Positions 1 to 12,800 of a stretch of DNA of 64,000 bases are shown piece after piece (position 1 is the first letter of the stretch; each line of letters opens with the position of its first letter). The translations under genes were made by a program, and so were the position numbers. The stretch spans positions 1 through 64,000 of the forward strand of contig JNDT01001732.1 in assembly GCA_000697055.1 (NCBI GenBank), in the 5' to 3' direction. Under the pieces are notes generated by a model that made no database searches, was not told the DNA's origin, and saw only the letters and a program-made list of their open reading frames with translations. The DNA comes from Saksenaea vasiformis B4078 (Eukaryota; Mucoromycota; Mucoromycetes; Mucorales; Saksenaeaceae).

Positions 1-42
1 TAGACGCATAAAACAAAATTAAAGAGAAGGTTAACATGTATG

Positions 43-46
<4 letters not shown>

Positions 47-97
<51 letters not shown>

Positions 98-119
98 TTT
101 TTTTTTTTTTTTTTTTTTT
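47..119. repeat. Poly(A)/poly(T) perfect foldback
   Basis: A run of 47 A is followed without spacer by 26 T, so 26 bp can fold back perfectly. It lies in non-coding DNA. It could be a genuine homopolymer palindrome, such as back-to-back retroposon tails, or an assembly join. Confidence 0.9.
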
Positions 120-1283
120 GCTTTCAGTAACCCAAATGTATATTCGTATTCGTTTGTGTGAACTGAGGGAGGGTGAAGCGTGAGCGTGTGAGCGTGTGAG
201 TTAGTGTGTTTCTTGTTTCCGAAGAGGGAACCCAGGGTTGTGATACGTCCCCACCTTCTGGATTGGAAAATGCAGTGACGCTCGTGCCACACGGGCTTTT
301 TTTTCGCGCCATGAACCAATTAAAATGAAGTGATGATACAATAGGGACTGATAACGCGTTGTATCACCCAACTATGACGTCTTGGCCTTGTTACGCAGAA
401 TGAGGGAAGATCTAGAATAAATCAGAAACGGCGCTGATTGGATTCCCGTATGCCATGCACGAACAGCCACGTTTCGCTTTGTGCAGATCCACACTTCTGT
501 GTATGTGTAAAAAAAGTTCCGTTGCCACCGTCGCCTGACCACAACTTCTACTCATTGATCGTTGATGATAGACCCTGTCATGCACCGTCGGGGATCAAAA
601 AACAACGTGGCATGGCCCTGCCAAGGGCCAAGACATTGTTAACTGGATCATCATCTTGGCGGTAGTACCCAGCCAATCAAGAAGAACGATCAGGCCCTTT
701 TTTTTTTATGTGCACATTCCATACCAATCCGAACATGCATAGAACCGAAGTCTCGGGACCTTTGTTCCCGGTCTCAAGCGAGAAAACAGTAACATCTATC
801 CAATTTTTTTTTTTTTTTGCGCTTTCATCATCATCGGCGGGAAGTTAAGCTTTCAATGGACTGTTAAGCCCCGATTTCCTGTTTGTTTATGTCACTTGCC
901 CTTTGAACCTTTACCACGTGCGGAGATGCAGCACCGTGTCTTTTTTTTTTTTCGCCGTTTTTGGTACCGACCTGAAACAACCAAGATAACAAACAAACTT
1001 TACGGCTATTTTAGGAAAGTCGTCGTTTGGATTTTTCGAGAGAGAAACAAGGAAAGTCGTAGAACAAGTGTCAATGTTCCATGGTAGTACCATTCATCTA
1101 GATCGTAAAGAAATACTCCTCTTTTAAAACAACGCTCTTTTTTACTTCATGAATGATTTGTTCGTTTTGATGAACAAAATTCAAATGGATAACTTACACA
1201 AGACCAATTCGGCGGAGTCCGGCCTACGTTAACCAACCTATGATAAACATCCTCCTCCTCTTTGCGTAACAAAAAAAAAGGGG

Positions 1284-1321
<38 letters not shown>

Positions 1322-2466
1322 TGGACAGACAGATAGACAAAGGGACATTCACTTTTGGAACAGGTCTCCAGTTCCCCCCTCAAGATGATCAGTTTTAAGA
1401 TCCGGTACTTGGTATATCTTGACAGCTTATCTATGCATTGATCTGTCATTTTGTTCCACTATTTCATTAACAGCAAAAAGCGAAAATGCAACCAGCACGT
1501 TGCTGCCATTGAAAGCTTAAAAAAATAAGTACACTAGGCTACTCGGGGAATAATATCCATATATGGTATCTGCGCGAGTAACTCCATGTGTCCGACAGGA
1601 AGAAGTAAACACAATGGGTAACCAATGACCTTTTTGTTTCGTGATACCATCCTACGACTTGTTATGTGCTCGGGCCAAGAAAATTTTGTAAAAGAAAAGG
1701 ATAATTGACCAAAAGAGGTGAGTTTTGAGGCAAATAATTTGAAATGATACACAGTTTTTTTGATTTGATTTGATGCTGCTACCAATGACATTTTAAGTTG
1801 CTCAGCCAAAAAAGAGCTGATAACGTTGATCCCCCGATCATCGCGTACACACATGGAAGAAGAATTCAGCTTCTTCTTCTGTTTAGAAAGAGGGCAAAAG
1901 GAACCGGTAAATAGGTAAAAAGTCTACTTTCCCGATTTAGGCAGGTATGATGATGTCAAGAATGTCCGTCGCGGAACAATGTACTTCCGACTTTCTTCTA
2001 AACCAGGTTGCGCCATTTTGGCCCTTGTTGAAGTGGAGATGTTATTTTCCTTTTAAGAAATTCGTTGTGTGACATGTCATTTATAGTAATCTGTAGAAAT
2101 AGCACAAAACAAAAAAAAAAGAGTAGAACTTCTTCCATTCCAAAGAAGTTAGGAAGAATAAAAAGGAAAACCTAACTTAAGTTTATGGAAAAAGGGTGTT
2201 GTATTCAACTTAGAGAAGGTCATTGTTTTCTTTTTCTTCGAATGAATTGTTTCTGTCGCATAATTCCACATCTTCCAAAATTTCCGTCTTGTGTAATCTT
2301 TTGCACCGTCACTTGGGGGGAGAGAGACAGAGAGAAAAGTGAAAAGCTGCGCGCACATGGTCCATTCATTTTTTTTTGTCTATTTAAAGTCAATCTGCCA
2401 AATCCCCTCATCTTGTTCTCCTTTTTTTTTTTACAACTCTTCTTCTTCTTCTGTTGTTTGTTACGA
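120..2466. other. Intergenic region, no supported gene
   Basis: No open frame here has recognisable domains, and the frames present are short and overlap on both strands. The stretch contains many homopolymer T and A tracts, a GACA tetranucleotide repeat near 1291-1338, and a CT-rich tract just before the transcription factor at 2467 that probably belongs to its promoter and 5' leader. Confidence 0.6.
1291..1338. repeat. (GACA)n microsatellite
   Basis: A short GA tract runs into about ten imperfect GACA units, ending in variants with GATGGACA and GATA. It is a simple sequence repeat in non-coding DNA. Confidence 0.9.
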
Positions 2467-3198
2467 ATGTCGATGTCTTTCAATGCGTTCCTGAACAAGT
2501 TTACCATTACCAACACTACCAATACAACCAATACCAAAGCTGTCTATCCTGATATATCATCAGCTTATCATGATCATCATCATCCTCATCCTCCTCCTAC
2601 ACATGTCATTGAACCAGACCAAATGCAACTCACTGAACCTATTGCAATTCCAACCGCTCAACACGCGACTTCACCTATTCCACCTTTTCTTTCTCCTTAT
2701 CCTCTTAACACCATGTCTCCTCTCTCCGTAAGTGACTGGAGCAACAACAGTCCACTTGATCACCGAACAGGTACGGGTTATTATTATTTCTCGTTTTTCT
2801 TTTCTTTTACTAAATGCTTTCTTCTTTTTTTTTTTTACAGATCTACTTTCGGTATCTTCCGCAAACACTTTTGGTTCCTATTCTCCCGTGGCTGATTCTC
2901 TCTTAACTGATCAAGAAATGCTTGGCTTACCCTTTTCGAATCAAGATGATTTCTGTATCAGTGACATCTTGACCGGATCGCCACTGTCCAGTTCCTATTG
3001 CAGCACAAATTCTTTTATTGGTAGTCAAGACTTCGTTACACCCTCCGAAACCTTTATGGGCTTGACAACCCCGAACATGACCTCGCCAGCCGTTTCGACA
3101 ACAAGCGACTTTTGGCTGTCACCTGTCATGGACCATGCCTCCCCTTCCTCTACTTCGATAGAACATTTAATGGAACAATATCTCGTGATCGCATCTCC

Positions 3199-3230
<32 letters not shown>

Positions 3231-3496
3231 CTGTTTCTTCTCCTCCTCCTCCTCTTCCCCAAGGCATGGTTGACACTTCCAAGCCCTCTACTACACGCAA
3301 AGCTCGTATCCATCACTGTCCTTACTGCAAACATACAAGCAATCGTGCCAATAACATGAAGGAACATATTCAAACGCATGATCCCAATCGACCTAAGAAT
3401 TACCTTTGCCCCATCTGTGACAAACGCTTCGCTCGCAAGCACGATATGAAGCGTCACGCCAAATCCCATGAACGTCAACAAAAGCGTCACACCTAA
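2467..3496 (+). CDS. C2H2 zinc-finger transcription factor with polyQ tract
   Basis: Two exons, 2467-2770 and 2841-3496, joined by a 70-nt GT-AG intron with a T-rich 3' end, give 319 residues. The N-terminal two thirds are Ser/Thr/Pro-rich with scattered acidic residues, as in an activation region, and carry ten consecutive Gln near residue 220 followed by a Pro run. The C-terminus has two C2H2 fingers (HHCPYCKHTSNRANN and YLCPICDKRFARKHD, each completed by H-x3-H). The second finger resembles the RKHDMKRH type of fungal regulators such as Crz1/Azf1, but the target is not predictable from sequence. The frame stays open upstream to 2185. I chose the ATG at 2467 because the upstream part is low-complexity T-rich DNA and the Ser/Asn-rich protein starts there. 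DNA-binding role is well supported; the specific regulon is unknown. Confidence 0.88.
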
Positions 3497-5325
3497 ACTC
3501 CACTCTTTTTTTCCTTCTTTTGTACATGTTCTTTCTTTTTTATTTTTTTTTATTATTTTTTGTTTTATACTTCTGTCCATACTATTTCCTTGTGTATACA
3601 GTATGTCCTCTCTTTATAATTTTTCTTTTTCTTTCTTTGTATCCATACTACAGACTATCGGATCCCATTTCTTTTTTTCTTCTTCTCTAGAACAATAGCA
3701 TGCTGTATGAATCTTTAAATAGAACCCTTTAGGGAAATAAATATATTTCACTTTTTTCTTGTCACAAAGTAACACACTTTGGCCCAATCAGTTCGTTCGC
3801 TTTAAGCAACTGTAAGTATCGTGAAGGCGGACGTTGAATATCGTTGAGGTTACGGTACACATAAAAAACGCGAAGAAGCATTTGATTTGTCAGCGCATGA
3901 AGATTGCATTCTATGGCGACATACAGATGACCATTGGACAAAAAAAAATGATGCGAGGAAAAAATCGGATCGCTAGGTTTTGAGTCATAACGTCTTTCAT
4001 TCTATTATTATTATTATTACAAGATGCAACCTTTTTCTCTCTACGAAGGCAAAAAAAAAAAAAACCGCGTGACTATCTCAAAGAACTTGTTGCAGTTTTT
4101 GTGTTGCTGTCAGTGTGCCTGATGACACCAAGCCTGTGTCCAGCAGCAAGGTTGTGCAAGGGTACGCTCGGCAAATAATCTGTTACAACAACCTCTTGGC
4201 AAGTCTGGTGTGGGGGCCGTCAACAAAAATGATTCCTGAAAGGTACGACGACATCCGGTACGACAACTCACATTGGGTACTATAGCATCACTTGGCGTTC
4301 CTCGCTTTGCGATGTAGAAAGTTGCTGCCACCAAGTCAATTCAGTTTGCAAAGGAACAACAATGTAAAAAAAATCAAGGGTAAAAAAAAAAAAAGAATTG
4401 CCAGTGAACGCAGAGAACACGAAAGGAGCTCAGTCGCGTCACAGAAGCGTTTGGCAGATCAGTAACAGTTTTCAAAGAAATCGAGTTCTGGTGCCAAGCG
4501 ATCCATCACTCAAGGTGGCACATCCGCCCAGTTCTCCCGAGAGATATCCTTATGGGGAATTGCTGATACACTCTGTGGGGGGAGGGAGAGCACGCTATTT
4601 TTAACCTGCCTCACTACAAGCCACTATTGTGATGATCTACTTAACTTCCTATGGAACATTCTACTACGGAATACTCTACTGCAGAGGACTGTTCTATCGA
4701 GGACTTCGCCACAAAACGTGCTTTAAGTTACACTTCCCTATTCGTACGCTCTAAAGGACGGGGGGCCGGCGGCGGTGATTTTAACAGCCACAGTGCTTGT
4801 CTGGGAACATGAAACATCGATCTTCTCCTTGTTCAAAAGAATAGATCCTCTCATTTCGTATGAGCCCAATGTAAAACCCAAACCAACACACAGAGAAGAA
4901 GAAAAAAACCAGCCTGACCCCCACTCCGTCCAGTTAACTTTTATCATGCTACGCGCGGGCGCGAGACTTATAAGCGTTATGACTGCCGTACTATAGTTTG
5001 TTGATCTTCCTGAACTATCGACAATCTAGAAAGCGGATTTTGTATTCTTTGAACAAATAGAATACGATTGTCTTTTACGATAGAAAAGCTGCATCCAAAG
5101 GAAAGGATCCGCGTGATCTGGTAACGCATCAGCCCCCGAATAACCCAAGCCTTCTTCTTCTTCTTCCGCATCAGCCCATCGTCGGAGATGAAATACGTGG
5201 CTCAAATTTGTCCGGCAGAGAGAATGGCGTCCGGAGCTCCTCATGAGTCCGGGACCGGGCTGGTTGAGAAAATGTTCAGCCATCCATCGCCTTGTTGAGC
5301 TCCCTCTTCTCTACGATACAAGCAA
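3497..5325. other. Intergenic region
   Basis: It contains the 3' end of the upstream factor and the promoter of eL36. Short overlapping frames on both strands lack recognisable motifs. An imperfect internal repetition (TTCTACTACGGAATACTCTAC and relatives) is visible around 4655-4710, and a TTC run lies near 5150-5165. No gene is supported. Confidence 0.6.
3736..3741 (+). terminator. Candidate polyadenylation signal AATAAA
   Basis: AATAAA lies about 240 nt after the stop codon of the C2H2 factor, after a T-rich 3' untranslated stretch. Position and motif fit a eukaryotic cleavage/polyadenylation signal. Not proven. Confidence 0.4.
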
Positions 5326-5775
5326 ATGGCCGCTACTAAGTCTGGCATCGCTGTTGGCATCAACAAGGGCCACATCACTACCCGTCGTGAACTCAAGGCT
5401 AAGCCCTCTTACAGAAAGGGTGTATGTATCTATAAGGATGGATGGTACAACCAGTAACCTAACCTTTCCTTTTGCATTCTCCACCATGTAGGCTAACTCC
5501 AAGCGCAATGTGTTCGTGAAGAACGTCATCCGTGAGGTTGCCGGTTTCGCCCCCTATGAGCGCCGTGTTATGGAATTGATTAAGAACTCCAAGGACAAGC
5601 GTGCCAAGAAGCTCACCAAGAAGAGAGTAAGTTTTGGGAACATGAAAAGTGTGTCAAAGTGCTTCAAAAAAGACTAATCATCACCATTAAAATAAATTAG
5701 CTCGGTACCTTTGTTCGCGCCAAGAAGAAAATTGACGAATTGACCAACGTCATTGCCGAATCTCGCCGTCATTAA
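5326..5775 (+). CDS. RPL36: 60S ribosomal protein eL36
   Basis: Three exons (5326-5421, 5492-5626, 5701-5775) give 101 residues, matching the usual 100-105 of eL36. All three parts read in frame, with donors GTATGT and GTAAGT. Family signatures are clear: a start [16 protein letters not shown], then [19 protein letters not shown] and a basic C-terminus ending AESRRH. eL36 is a small basic component of the large cytosolic ribosomal subunit. Two introns in so short a gene are typical for ribosomal protein genes in intron-rich fungi. AATAAA-like sequence follows the stop within about 80 nt. The start is the first Met of the conserved N-terminus. Confidence 0.97.
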
Positions 5776-6857
5776 AAACAGCCCCATTTTGTTGGAATCG
5801 GTTTATATAGCTCGGTGCTAACAAGAATGCCTAACCTGTAGCTATACAAATAAAAAAAAAGCTCCCCCTTGTGACGGGATGACAAGGTCTCTTCAGTCAT
5901 TGGCATTCAGTGATATGTGTGGGGGACGCCGGGACACCAGAGGAACATTCATTCTTTCTTTGTTCTGCGTCATAGGAAGAGAATGACAACGAGAGAGATG
6001 TTAATTAACATACAGTCCCGGGTTACAGGTACCGCGACGAGCAAGACTAGGTTTGTTGCAAGTTAACACAGCGTGTCAATCTTTGTGCTTTCGATATGTG
6101 AGTCTCGGAACGCTCGTTTTCTGTTTTTTTTTACGTGTTTCGCGTCACACAGCATAATTGCATACTTGCGATGTAAAATACTCGTCGACCATGAGAAGGC
6201 AGGCAGGTTTGGGGGGGGAAAAGCTGTAGGTTAGCTATCAATTCATGTTGATCTACCAAAACGCCCTCTGCTGAAATGCTGCTTTACATTGCAGTGGCCC
6301 TTGTCGGAGCTGATAGCTTTCCTTTCATGCTTGCAAATAATTAATTGTGTTTGCGTTCCTCTTCGTCATCTATCCCTATCGCTAGGAGAAAACCGAGACC
6401 CAATGATTATCATGTAGTTTTCGCTCATACTTTTATAGAGCGACCCTATTTTTTGGTGCTACTCGAGAAGCGCTTCGCAGTTGCTGAGTCCTGCATTTGA
6501 CAAAAACCTGATAGATAATCATGTTGTAAGCACACTATCAATTGACGTCTTGACCTTTGACCGTGGCCTGCAAGCGCATCGTAATGTTTTAAAAAGACTC
6601 TGTCAGGAAGCTTTCCTTTTCTCTTGCATATTCCTTTTCTGTCGTTATGGGAGAATTGAAAGTCGAAAGGACACACGAGCATAGAACTGTAAACTAGAAC
6701 AAACTTTCGCGAAAGGAAAGGAAGGAAAGACTGCCAATGCGTTTTGATTCATTCAAGTGTACCTCGAATTACACAAACGCGTCGGAGGTGTTTGAATTTC
6801 AAAATGATGACGGATGTTCATGCCTTTTGCTATTGCCACGTCTTTTTTGTTCCTGCC
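5776..6857. other. Intergenic region between RPL36 and SPC3
   Basis: It holds the 3' region of RPL36 and the promoter of SPC3. The short open frames on both strands (around 6446-6684) are antisense to each other and show no family signature. I see no RNA gene. Confidence 0.6.
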
Positions 6858-7709
6858 ATGTACAATCTAACCCAACGCGCCAACGTAGGCATCTCGTAGT
6901 CTGTCAAAACCATCTTAACATTTTTTCTTTTTTCTAGGCGCTTTTCTCGTTTTCATTAACCGCGCTATCAAGTGTCTTAGCCGTTATCGCCCTGATTTCG
7001 GCCATCTATGGCTATGGTTCCGTCGATGGCAACATTAAAGTCGATACGAATTCCTTGAGAGTGCATGTTGAACTATACCCTATTTATTTCATCTTTTAAC
7101 CCTTATGTCAATCAACAGTGTGTCTCGTCGCTATGGTCCAGATGCTTACGACTATGGCCAGGGCAAGAGTGAATTTGGCCGACTTGCATTTGACCTTGAC
7201 GCCGGTAAAGAGAAAGAAGAACCCCGCACTCGTTCCCTTGGTATTTTTTACCATACTGACTCCAACTTTTTCGTAGATTTTACACCTTTGTTCGACTGGA
7301 ATACCAAGCAAGTGTTTGTCACCGTAGTAGCTGAATACGAATCGAAATCACACGCAAGTGTATACCATCCATGCTATAGAACAAAATTTGTCTGACAACT
7401 CAATCAGAACAGGAACGCTATTGTTCTATGGGATAGAATTATCACCAGCAAGGAAACTGCAAATTTGACTCTTCGCAATGTCGCCAACAAGTACGCCTTA
7501 ATTGACGTCAACAAGAAATGGAGGTAAGGAGAAAGTAATAGACGTGCGTACATATGTAATGAATCTATGAAACTAGCCATCAACAAGCGAATCTTTCACT
7601 CCATTGGGATGTCACACCTTATGTTGGTCTTCTTCAGAGTGGCCGATCCCAGTCCACCTCCGCTAACTTTGTCTTGTCCCCTGTTCCTACACAGGACCGT
7701 CGTCATTAA
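6858..7709 (+). CDS. SPC3: Signal peptidase complex subunit 3
   Basis: Six exons (6858-6884, 6938-7062, 7119-7204, 7277-7359, 7408-7523, 7577-7709) add to 570 nt, a 189-residue protein close to the 180 of human SPCS3. The order of family features is kept: an N-terminal MYNLTQRANALFSFSLT segment leading into one transmembrane helix, FDLDADFTPLFDWNTKQ, then NAIVLWDRI and a closing WDVTPYVG stretch. SPC3 is a single-pass ER membrane protein with its bulk in the lumen, essential to the signal peptidase complex that removes signal sequences. The first exon is only nine codons. The second intron (7063-7118) must use a GC donor to keep frame. Its 3' end converges on the BTB gene 131 nt away. Confidence 0.93.
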
Positions 7710-7840
7710 ATAAAAAAGAGAGAGAGAGAGAGAGAGGAAGAGAGAAAAATAGGGGAATAAAACGTGTGCAAACGAGTGTATTATTTACATGCGATATAGT
7801 CATAGCTAAATTTTTTCTTTTCTTTTCTTTTCTTTCCATT

Positions 7841-9454
7841 TTAATTTTCGAGTAATGGGTCATCTGTGATAGCGCCATCCAAATTGAATTGGACACCTAG
7901 ACGATGGTTAGATGGAGAGCATCCACAGTGTAATAACATGTGTTATGATTACCTGGAGAACGTTGTGGCGAGCCAGGCGAAGGAAAACGGGCACCAATCA
8001 TATAGGTGTCACTGAAATTCACCTTGTGAACAAGATCAATAACAAAAAAGGCGTCTTGAAATTGTGCATTTTCCAGGTTGCTGTCTTCAAAAGTAGAACG
8101 CGGATCAATACGGTAGTTAGCGAAATTCAGTCCGCTTAGGTCTTTTTTCCTTAAATCCAAAACAATCGCTTGTCCCTGTTGCGGCGGATACATGTGTTCT
8201 AGTTTGTCTGAAACAGAGAGATGAATTTGACTTGTTACGCGCGAAAGCTGTTTCTTTTCTTTTTTACCTTGGGTTATCGATGGTAGATCCATCCACCGTA
8301 GCTTGAGCAACGCTATTGACAGGATGTGTTTAGAGAAGATGATAACTCTCATCTTTTTCTTCGTTACCTGGTATCTTATAGAAACGAGCTTCTTGCATCA
8401 ATTCATCCATCCTAAGCATTACAAACATATATATATATATATATATATACATGAATGCTTTCCTCTATTGTCTATGTTTCTCACTTACACTTTAGGGTTA
8501 TCTCGTACACACGGTGGAATCTAACCGATGAGGCTCCTGTTAGATCCAAGCAAAGAGAGAGTGGTTCTTACCCTCAAATCACGTAGGTAATTTAATACAA
8601 ATCGAAAGTAGGTACTGTCTCGATCAATGAAATACGATCCATCCGCATCAGGCTGTATGGAGCGCTGACCTGTTGTAAGGGAAAGCTCCAGTCAGTTGGA
8701 CCAAGGAAAAAAAAAAAAAAAAAGGAAGAGAGCAACTGTTTTACCGCTAAACATCGATGCTAGCATGGAGTCTGGGTCGCGTCGGAGGGTTGTCAGCGAT
8801 GTCTCGAACAACTGGCCGCCGACATTTAATTTGACCTTTTCGTCCTGTATTTTTCTGACCTCTATATACACACCCGACAAAAGTTTAAGCGACGGCGATC
8901 TAGACGACGACGACGACGACGACAGCTTACCCTGCATCAATTCTTTTTCTTTTTCAAATTTTGTTTTCTGTGTTGTTAATGCATCTTGCCATTCTGTCAG
9001 TTCATCGGATAATCGCAGATAGGCATTTTCCACTTTGCCATGAAAATCCGAACTCATTTTATCGAAACGGTCTTCCAATTCACGCAACTTTTGTAGCTGA
9101 GCAATGATATGTTGATGAAGATCTGACATATAAAGAAAACAAGTTATCACCTTAAGTCTGGCAGAAGGAAAAAAAGGAGCATACCGTCTTTTTGCGATGC
9201 GTAGGATTCCTTTAACATTTGCCATTCCGGTAAATAATCTCAACAATGCCATAAGTCTCTCATGGTAACTGACCGACAATTTGGCTTTTACCTTCATACA
9301 CTGGTAGCCGAGGTCTTTTTCCATCGTCAGAAGAACATTTCAATTCGGTTTCTGCTGACTCAAAAACTACGGATGCACTCGATGTGGTCGACTCAAGCGA
9401 TGGCTGATGCATCTCCGAAGATGATACCAATGTATCAAAGAAACTGGCAGCCAT
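7841..9454 (-). CDS. BTB/T1 (KCTD-like) domain protein with coiled coil
   Basis: Minus-strand gene of ten exons: 9454-9292, 9238-9185, 9122-8931, 8861-8745, 8669-8572, 8520-8489, 8411-8368, 8312-8268, 8207-7953 and 7896-7841. These give 351 residues, or 374 if the optional intron 8930-8862 is retained. After a Ser-rich N-terminus comes a probable coiled coil (about residues 60-135), then a T1-type BTB fold starting VKLNVGGQLFETSLTTL and including FIDRDSTYFRFVLNYLRD. The C-terminal part has LSGLNFANYRID followed by FEDSNLENAQFQDAFF, resembling a short pentapeptide-like segment as in KCTD9. KCTD proteins assemble as oligomers and many act as cullin-3 adaptors, so that role is inferred only. It follows the IleRS gene on the same strand, 401 nt away. 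Confidence 0.85.
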
Positions 9455-9855
9455 GAAAAAAAAAAGAAAATGAAAAGGAAGACAAATAATAAGCCAACAA
9501 AAAAGGGAAAGAAAGAAAAAGATGGTTTTGTTTTTATTATTTGGGTTGTGCTTCGTTCACTCTCTCTTTCTCTCTCGGGAGTCATGTGTAACTTGTAGCG
9601 TCCTTTCTTCCTCTTTATTTAGTGAGCATGAAAACATGGGTGAATGCAAGCATCTGGCCATGCCGTGCAGCACATGATATCACCCTAGAATATATAAGAC
9701 AGACAGACAGACTTGCAGTTCTAGGTAAATGCTATGTTTATTTGAAGCAAAAAAAAAAACTGTTTGTTGCAAACAAAACAAAACTTGTTTATCAAATCCG
9801 ATAAATGGGTTAAATTAAGTAAAGGCTGTATCGTTCTAAGAAAGAAGAAATGAGT

Positions 9856-12800
9856 CTATCGTTGTAGCACATCTGCACATCTGGTACAGAGTGCATCTAC
9901 TTCCGTGGCTTGATAATTCCAGCAGCGTGGACATCTATGTTTCGTCGCCTTTTGAGCTACCATCTTACACTCCGTTTTATCTGTGGATCTTTCATGTGAG
10001 CTACACACATCCTACCACCCTTTGTTTCTTTTTTTTTCAAACATTACCTGATCCTAGATAGGATTGTCTTGAAAACTCCCCGGATAAATTGGTGTCTCTG
10101 TCATGAAGCGTCACTTGCGACGTCAGGAAGAAAGAGGCCAGCTCATCATCTAAGAAAGCCCCGTTAGTCAAGTCGATTCTTTTTCGTTCGTTATCCTTAC
10201 CGCCCATGGAGTAAAGCAACTGGCCAAGGGTTGACTTCTTATCGACAGCGAGGTCGATCGAAGCTTCTTGGGAGGACCGGATGACCCTGTTATCCAAAAA
10301 AAAAAAAAACCATTTGAATTTCCTGCCATAGCATGACCAATCCGACTTACTTCTCTTGACGAGCTTGTTCCAGCACTTGATTCACCTCAACCTTCAATGC
10401 TTTCAGAACACCCCACTTATCTTCCAGCGATGTATTCTCCCATTGAGCTTCCTATTTCACATCAAATGTTAATTTCTTTTTTTCTTTTTTCTTTCTCCGT
10501 TCCCGTACCATCGGTAACCAAGTGTTCTTGAAAAGGGATGATTGTGGACGAGGGGTAATGACGCGGTAATTCTCATAGATTTCTTCCGCCGTGTGACATG
10601 CAATAGGTGCAAGTGCAAGTGTATAGGTGTTCAACACCTGTTTAACGCTTTTTGTCAGCCTGTCTTCTTGCCACGGAATAGATAACACTTTACCTCGTAA
10701 AGGACGGTTTGTGCCATGCGTCGTGTACTGGCAGTTGCTTTCTCATTGTACAGACGGTCCTTGATGACCTCAAAGTAGAATGCCGACAGGACATTAGTGG
10801 TGAAATTATTAATATGTTGCACAGCTACAAAGTTTTTTTTATAAGTTGGAAGCCGAGGCCGTGATGGTTCGCAAACATACCGCGGTTGAACGAGAACTGG
10901 TCATATGCTTCAATGACTCGCTCGTTAAATTTGTACAACTCATGAAGCATGTACCGGTCGACCTACAAACAAGATGTTCATCCATGAAGTCCATTTGTAT
11001 TTCCTTTACCTCCTTCAGTTGATCGTATGGCAGGCTTTCTTTGTATGTAAAATCATGAAGATTTCCTAATAAAAATCGTGCAGTGGTACGGATCTTGCGC
11101 ATATTGTCGGATACTTGACCTACACAACGAAAGCGCATGAGCAAAACCCGTGTCCATGAACCTTCTAAAACGCACCAATCACTGTCGGTCCAATTGTCAC
11201 ATCACGGGTATACTCGGAATTGGCAACCCACAGACGAAGCACATCCGTGCCGTAGGCAGGGTTTTTCTTCTTATCCTACAGAAAAAAAAAGTGAGCATGC
11301 CACGTGGTGGACTAGTAAGAACAGGCTTACCGGACCACCTTTTGTAATCAAGTCAGGTTCAATCGTGTTACCAATGCTCTTGGACATTTTTCGACCCTCC
11401 TCATCCAGGATAAATCCGTGCGTGATAAGCGTACTATAAGGAACCTTTCCCGTCACAGCAACTGACACAGTTGAGTGACATGAATGCAAAAAAAAAAAAA
11501 AACCGTATTTGCTTACTTGAGGTGAGCAAGGATGACTGGAACCATCCGCGGTGCTGATCGCTGCCTTCGGAGTACACATCGGCAACAGGTTTCGATGGAT
11601 CACTAGACAAAGCACGATAAGCCCAACGCCACGCATGCCTTTTTTTTTTTTTTTGCATATGACCTACCGTCCGGCAATATCTTTCAACATCGTCCAGGAA
11701 GTGCCACTGTCAAACCATACATCCATTGTGTCATAGCCTCTTTTGTAGGTTTTGCCGTTCTTTTGGTATTCAGGGGCTACGAAAATACTGTCGTCTTCTT
11801 CTTCCCACCATGCATCTGTGCCACGTTGATCAAACACGCGGATGATGTGTTCAACCGATGTTTCCGTAAGAAGGGCTTCACCCGTCTCTTCATCGTACAA
11901 GGCCGGAATAGGCACTCCCCACGCTCGCTGCCGAGAGATACACCATTCTTTGCGAGAAAGTGTGAACTGCTCCAGTCGTCGGGAAGCTTTAAAGAAAGGA
12001 TGTTAAGTTAGGCAGTTAGACAGCAATTCAACAAGACAACTTACAAACTTCTGGCACCATGCGCACTTTTTTGAGAGCCTCCACTGCTTGCTTTTGCAGT
12101 GTTTCCACATTAGCAAACCACTGTGCGGTAGAACTAAAAAAAAAAAGAACATTTTTTTTGGGTAAGTTACTCAACTTTTTCATGGCATAGATGGGGAGGG
12201 GCTTTTACCGTAACATCACTGGCTGCTTGGTACGCCAGTCATAGGGATACTTGTGGACATACTCACGTTCCTTCACCAAAGCCGAGGAAGCTTTCAAAAG
12301 GTCAATGACAGCCTTGTTGCCCTCGGTGAACGCGAACTTTCCTTCCAGACCCAGTCCAACCTCGCGAGTGAACCGCCCTTCATCATCAACTAAAAAAAAT
12401 AGGGCATTCGTTATACCATAGAACGTTATCATCTCTGAAAACCTACAAGGACTGAACGGTTGGATTCCAAGTGGGAGGCAGGCTTCGTAGTCCTCCATAC
12501 CATGGCCCGGCGCAGTGTGCACAAGACCAGTGCCTGATTCTGCAGTAACATGGTGACCACCAATAACTTGCATGGTGGACTTCAGCAGTGGGTGCTCATA
12601 CTGAGTGCCAATTAGCTCTGTTCCTAGCACTTCATCCAGTCGTTCCAGCTTCACACCGTCCTCCAAGCCGATATCTGACTTGAAAGCCTCCACACGTTCG
12701 CTTGCAACCAGATAAACGCCGGCATGACTACCCTCTGCTACTCTGACAATAGAGTAGTTCAGTTGTGGATGGATAGCGATGGCCTAAATCGTTACATTCA

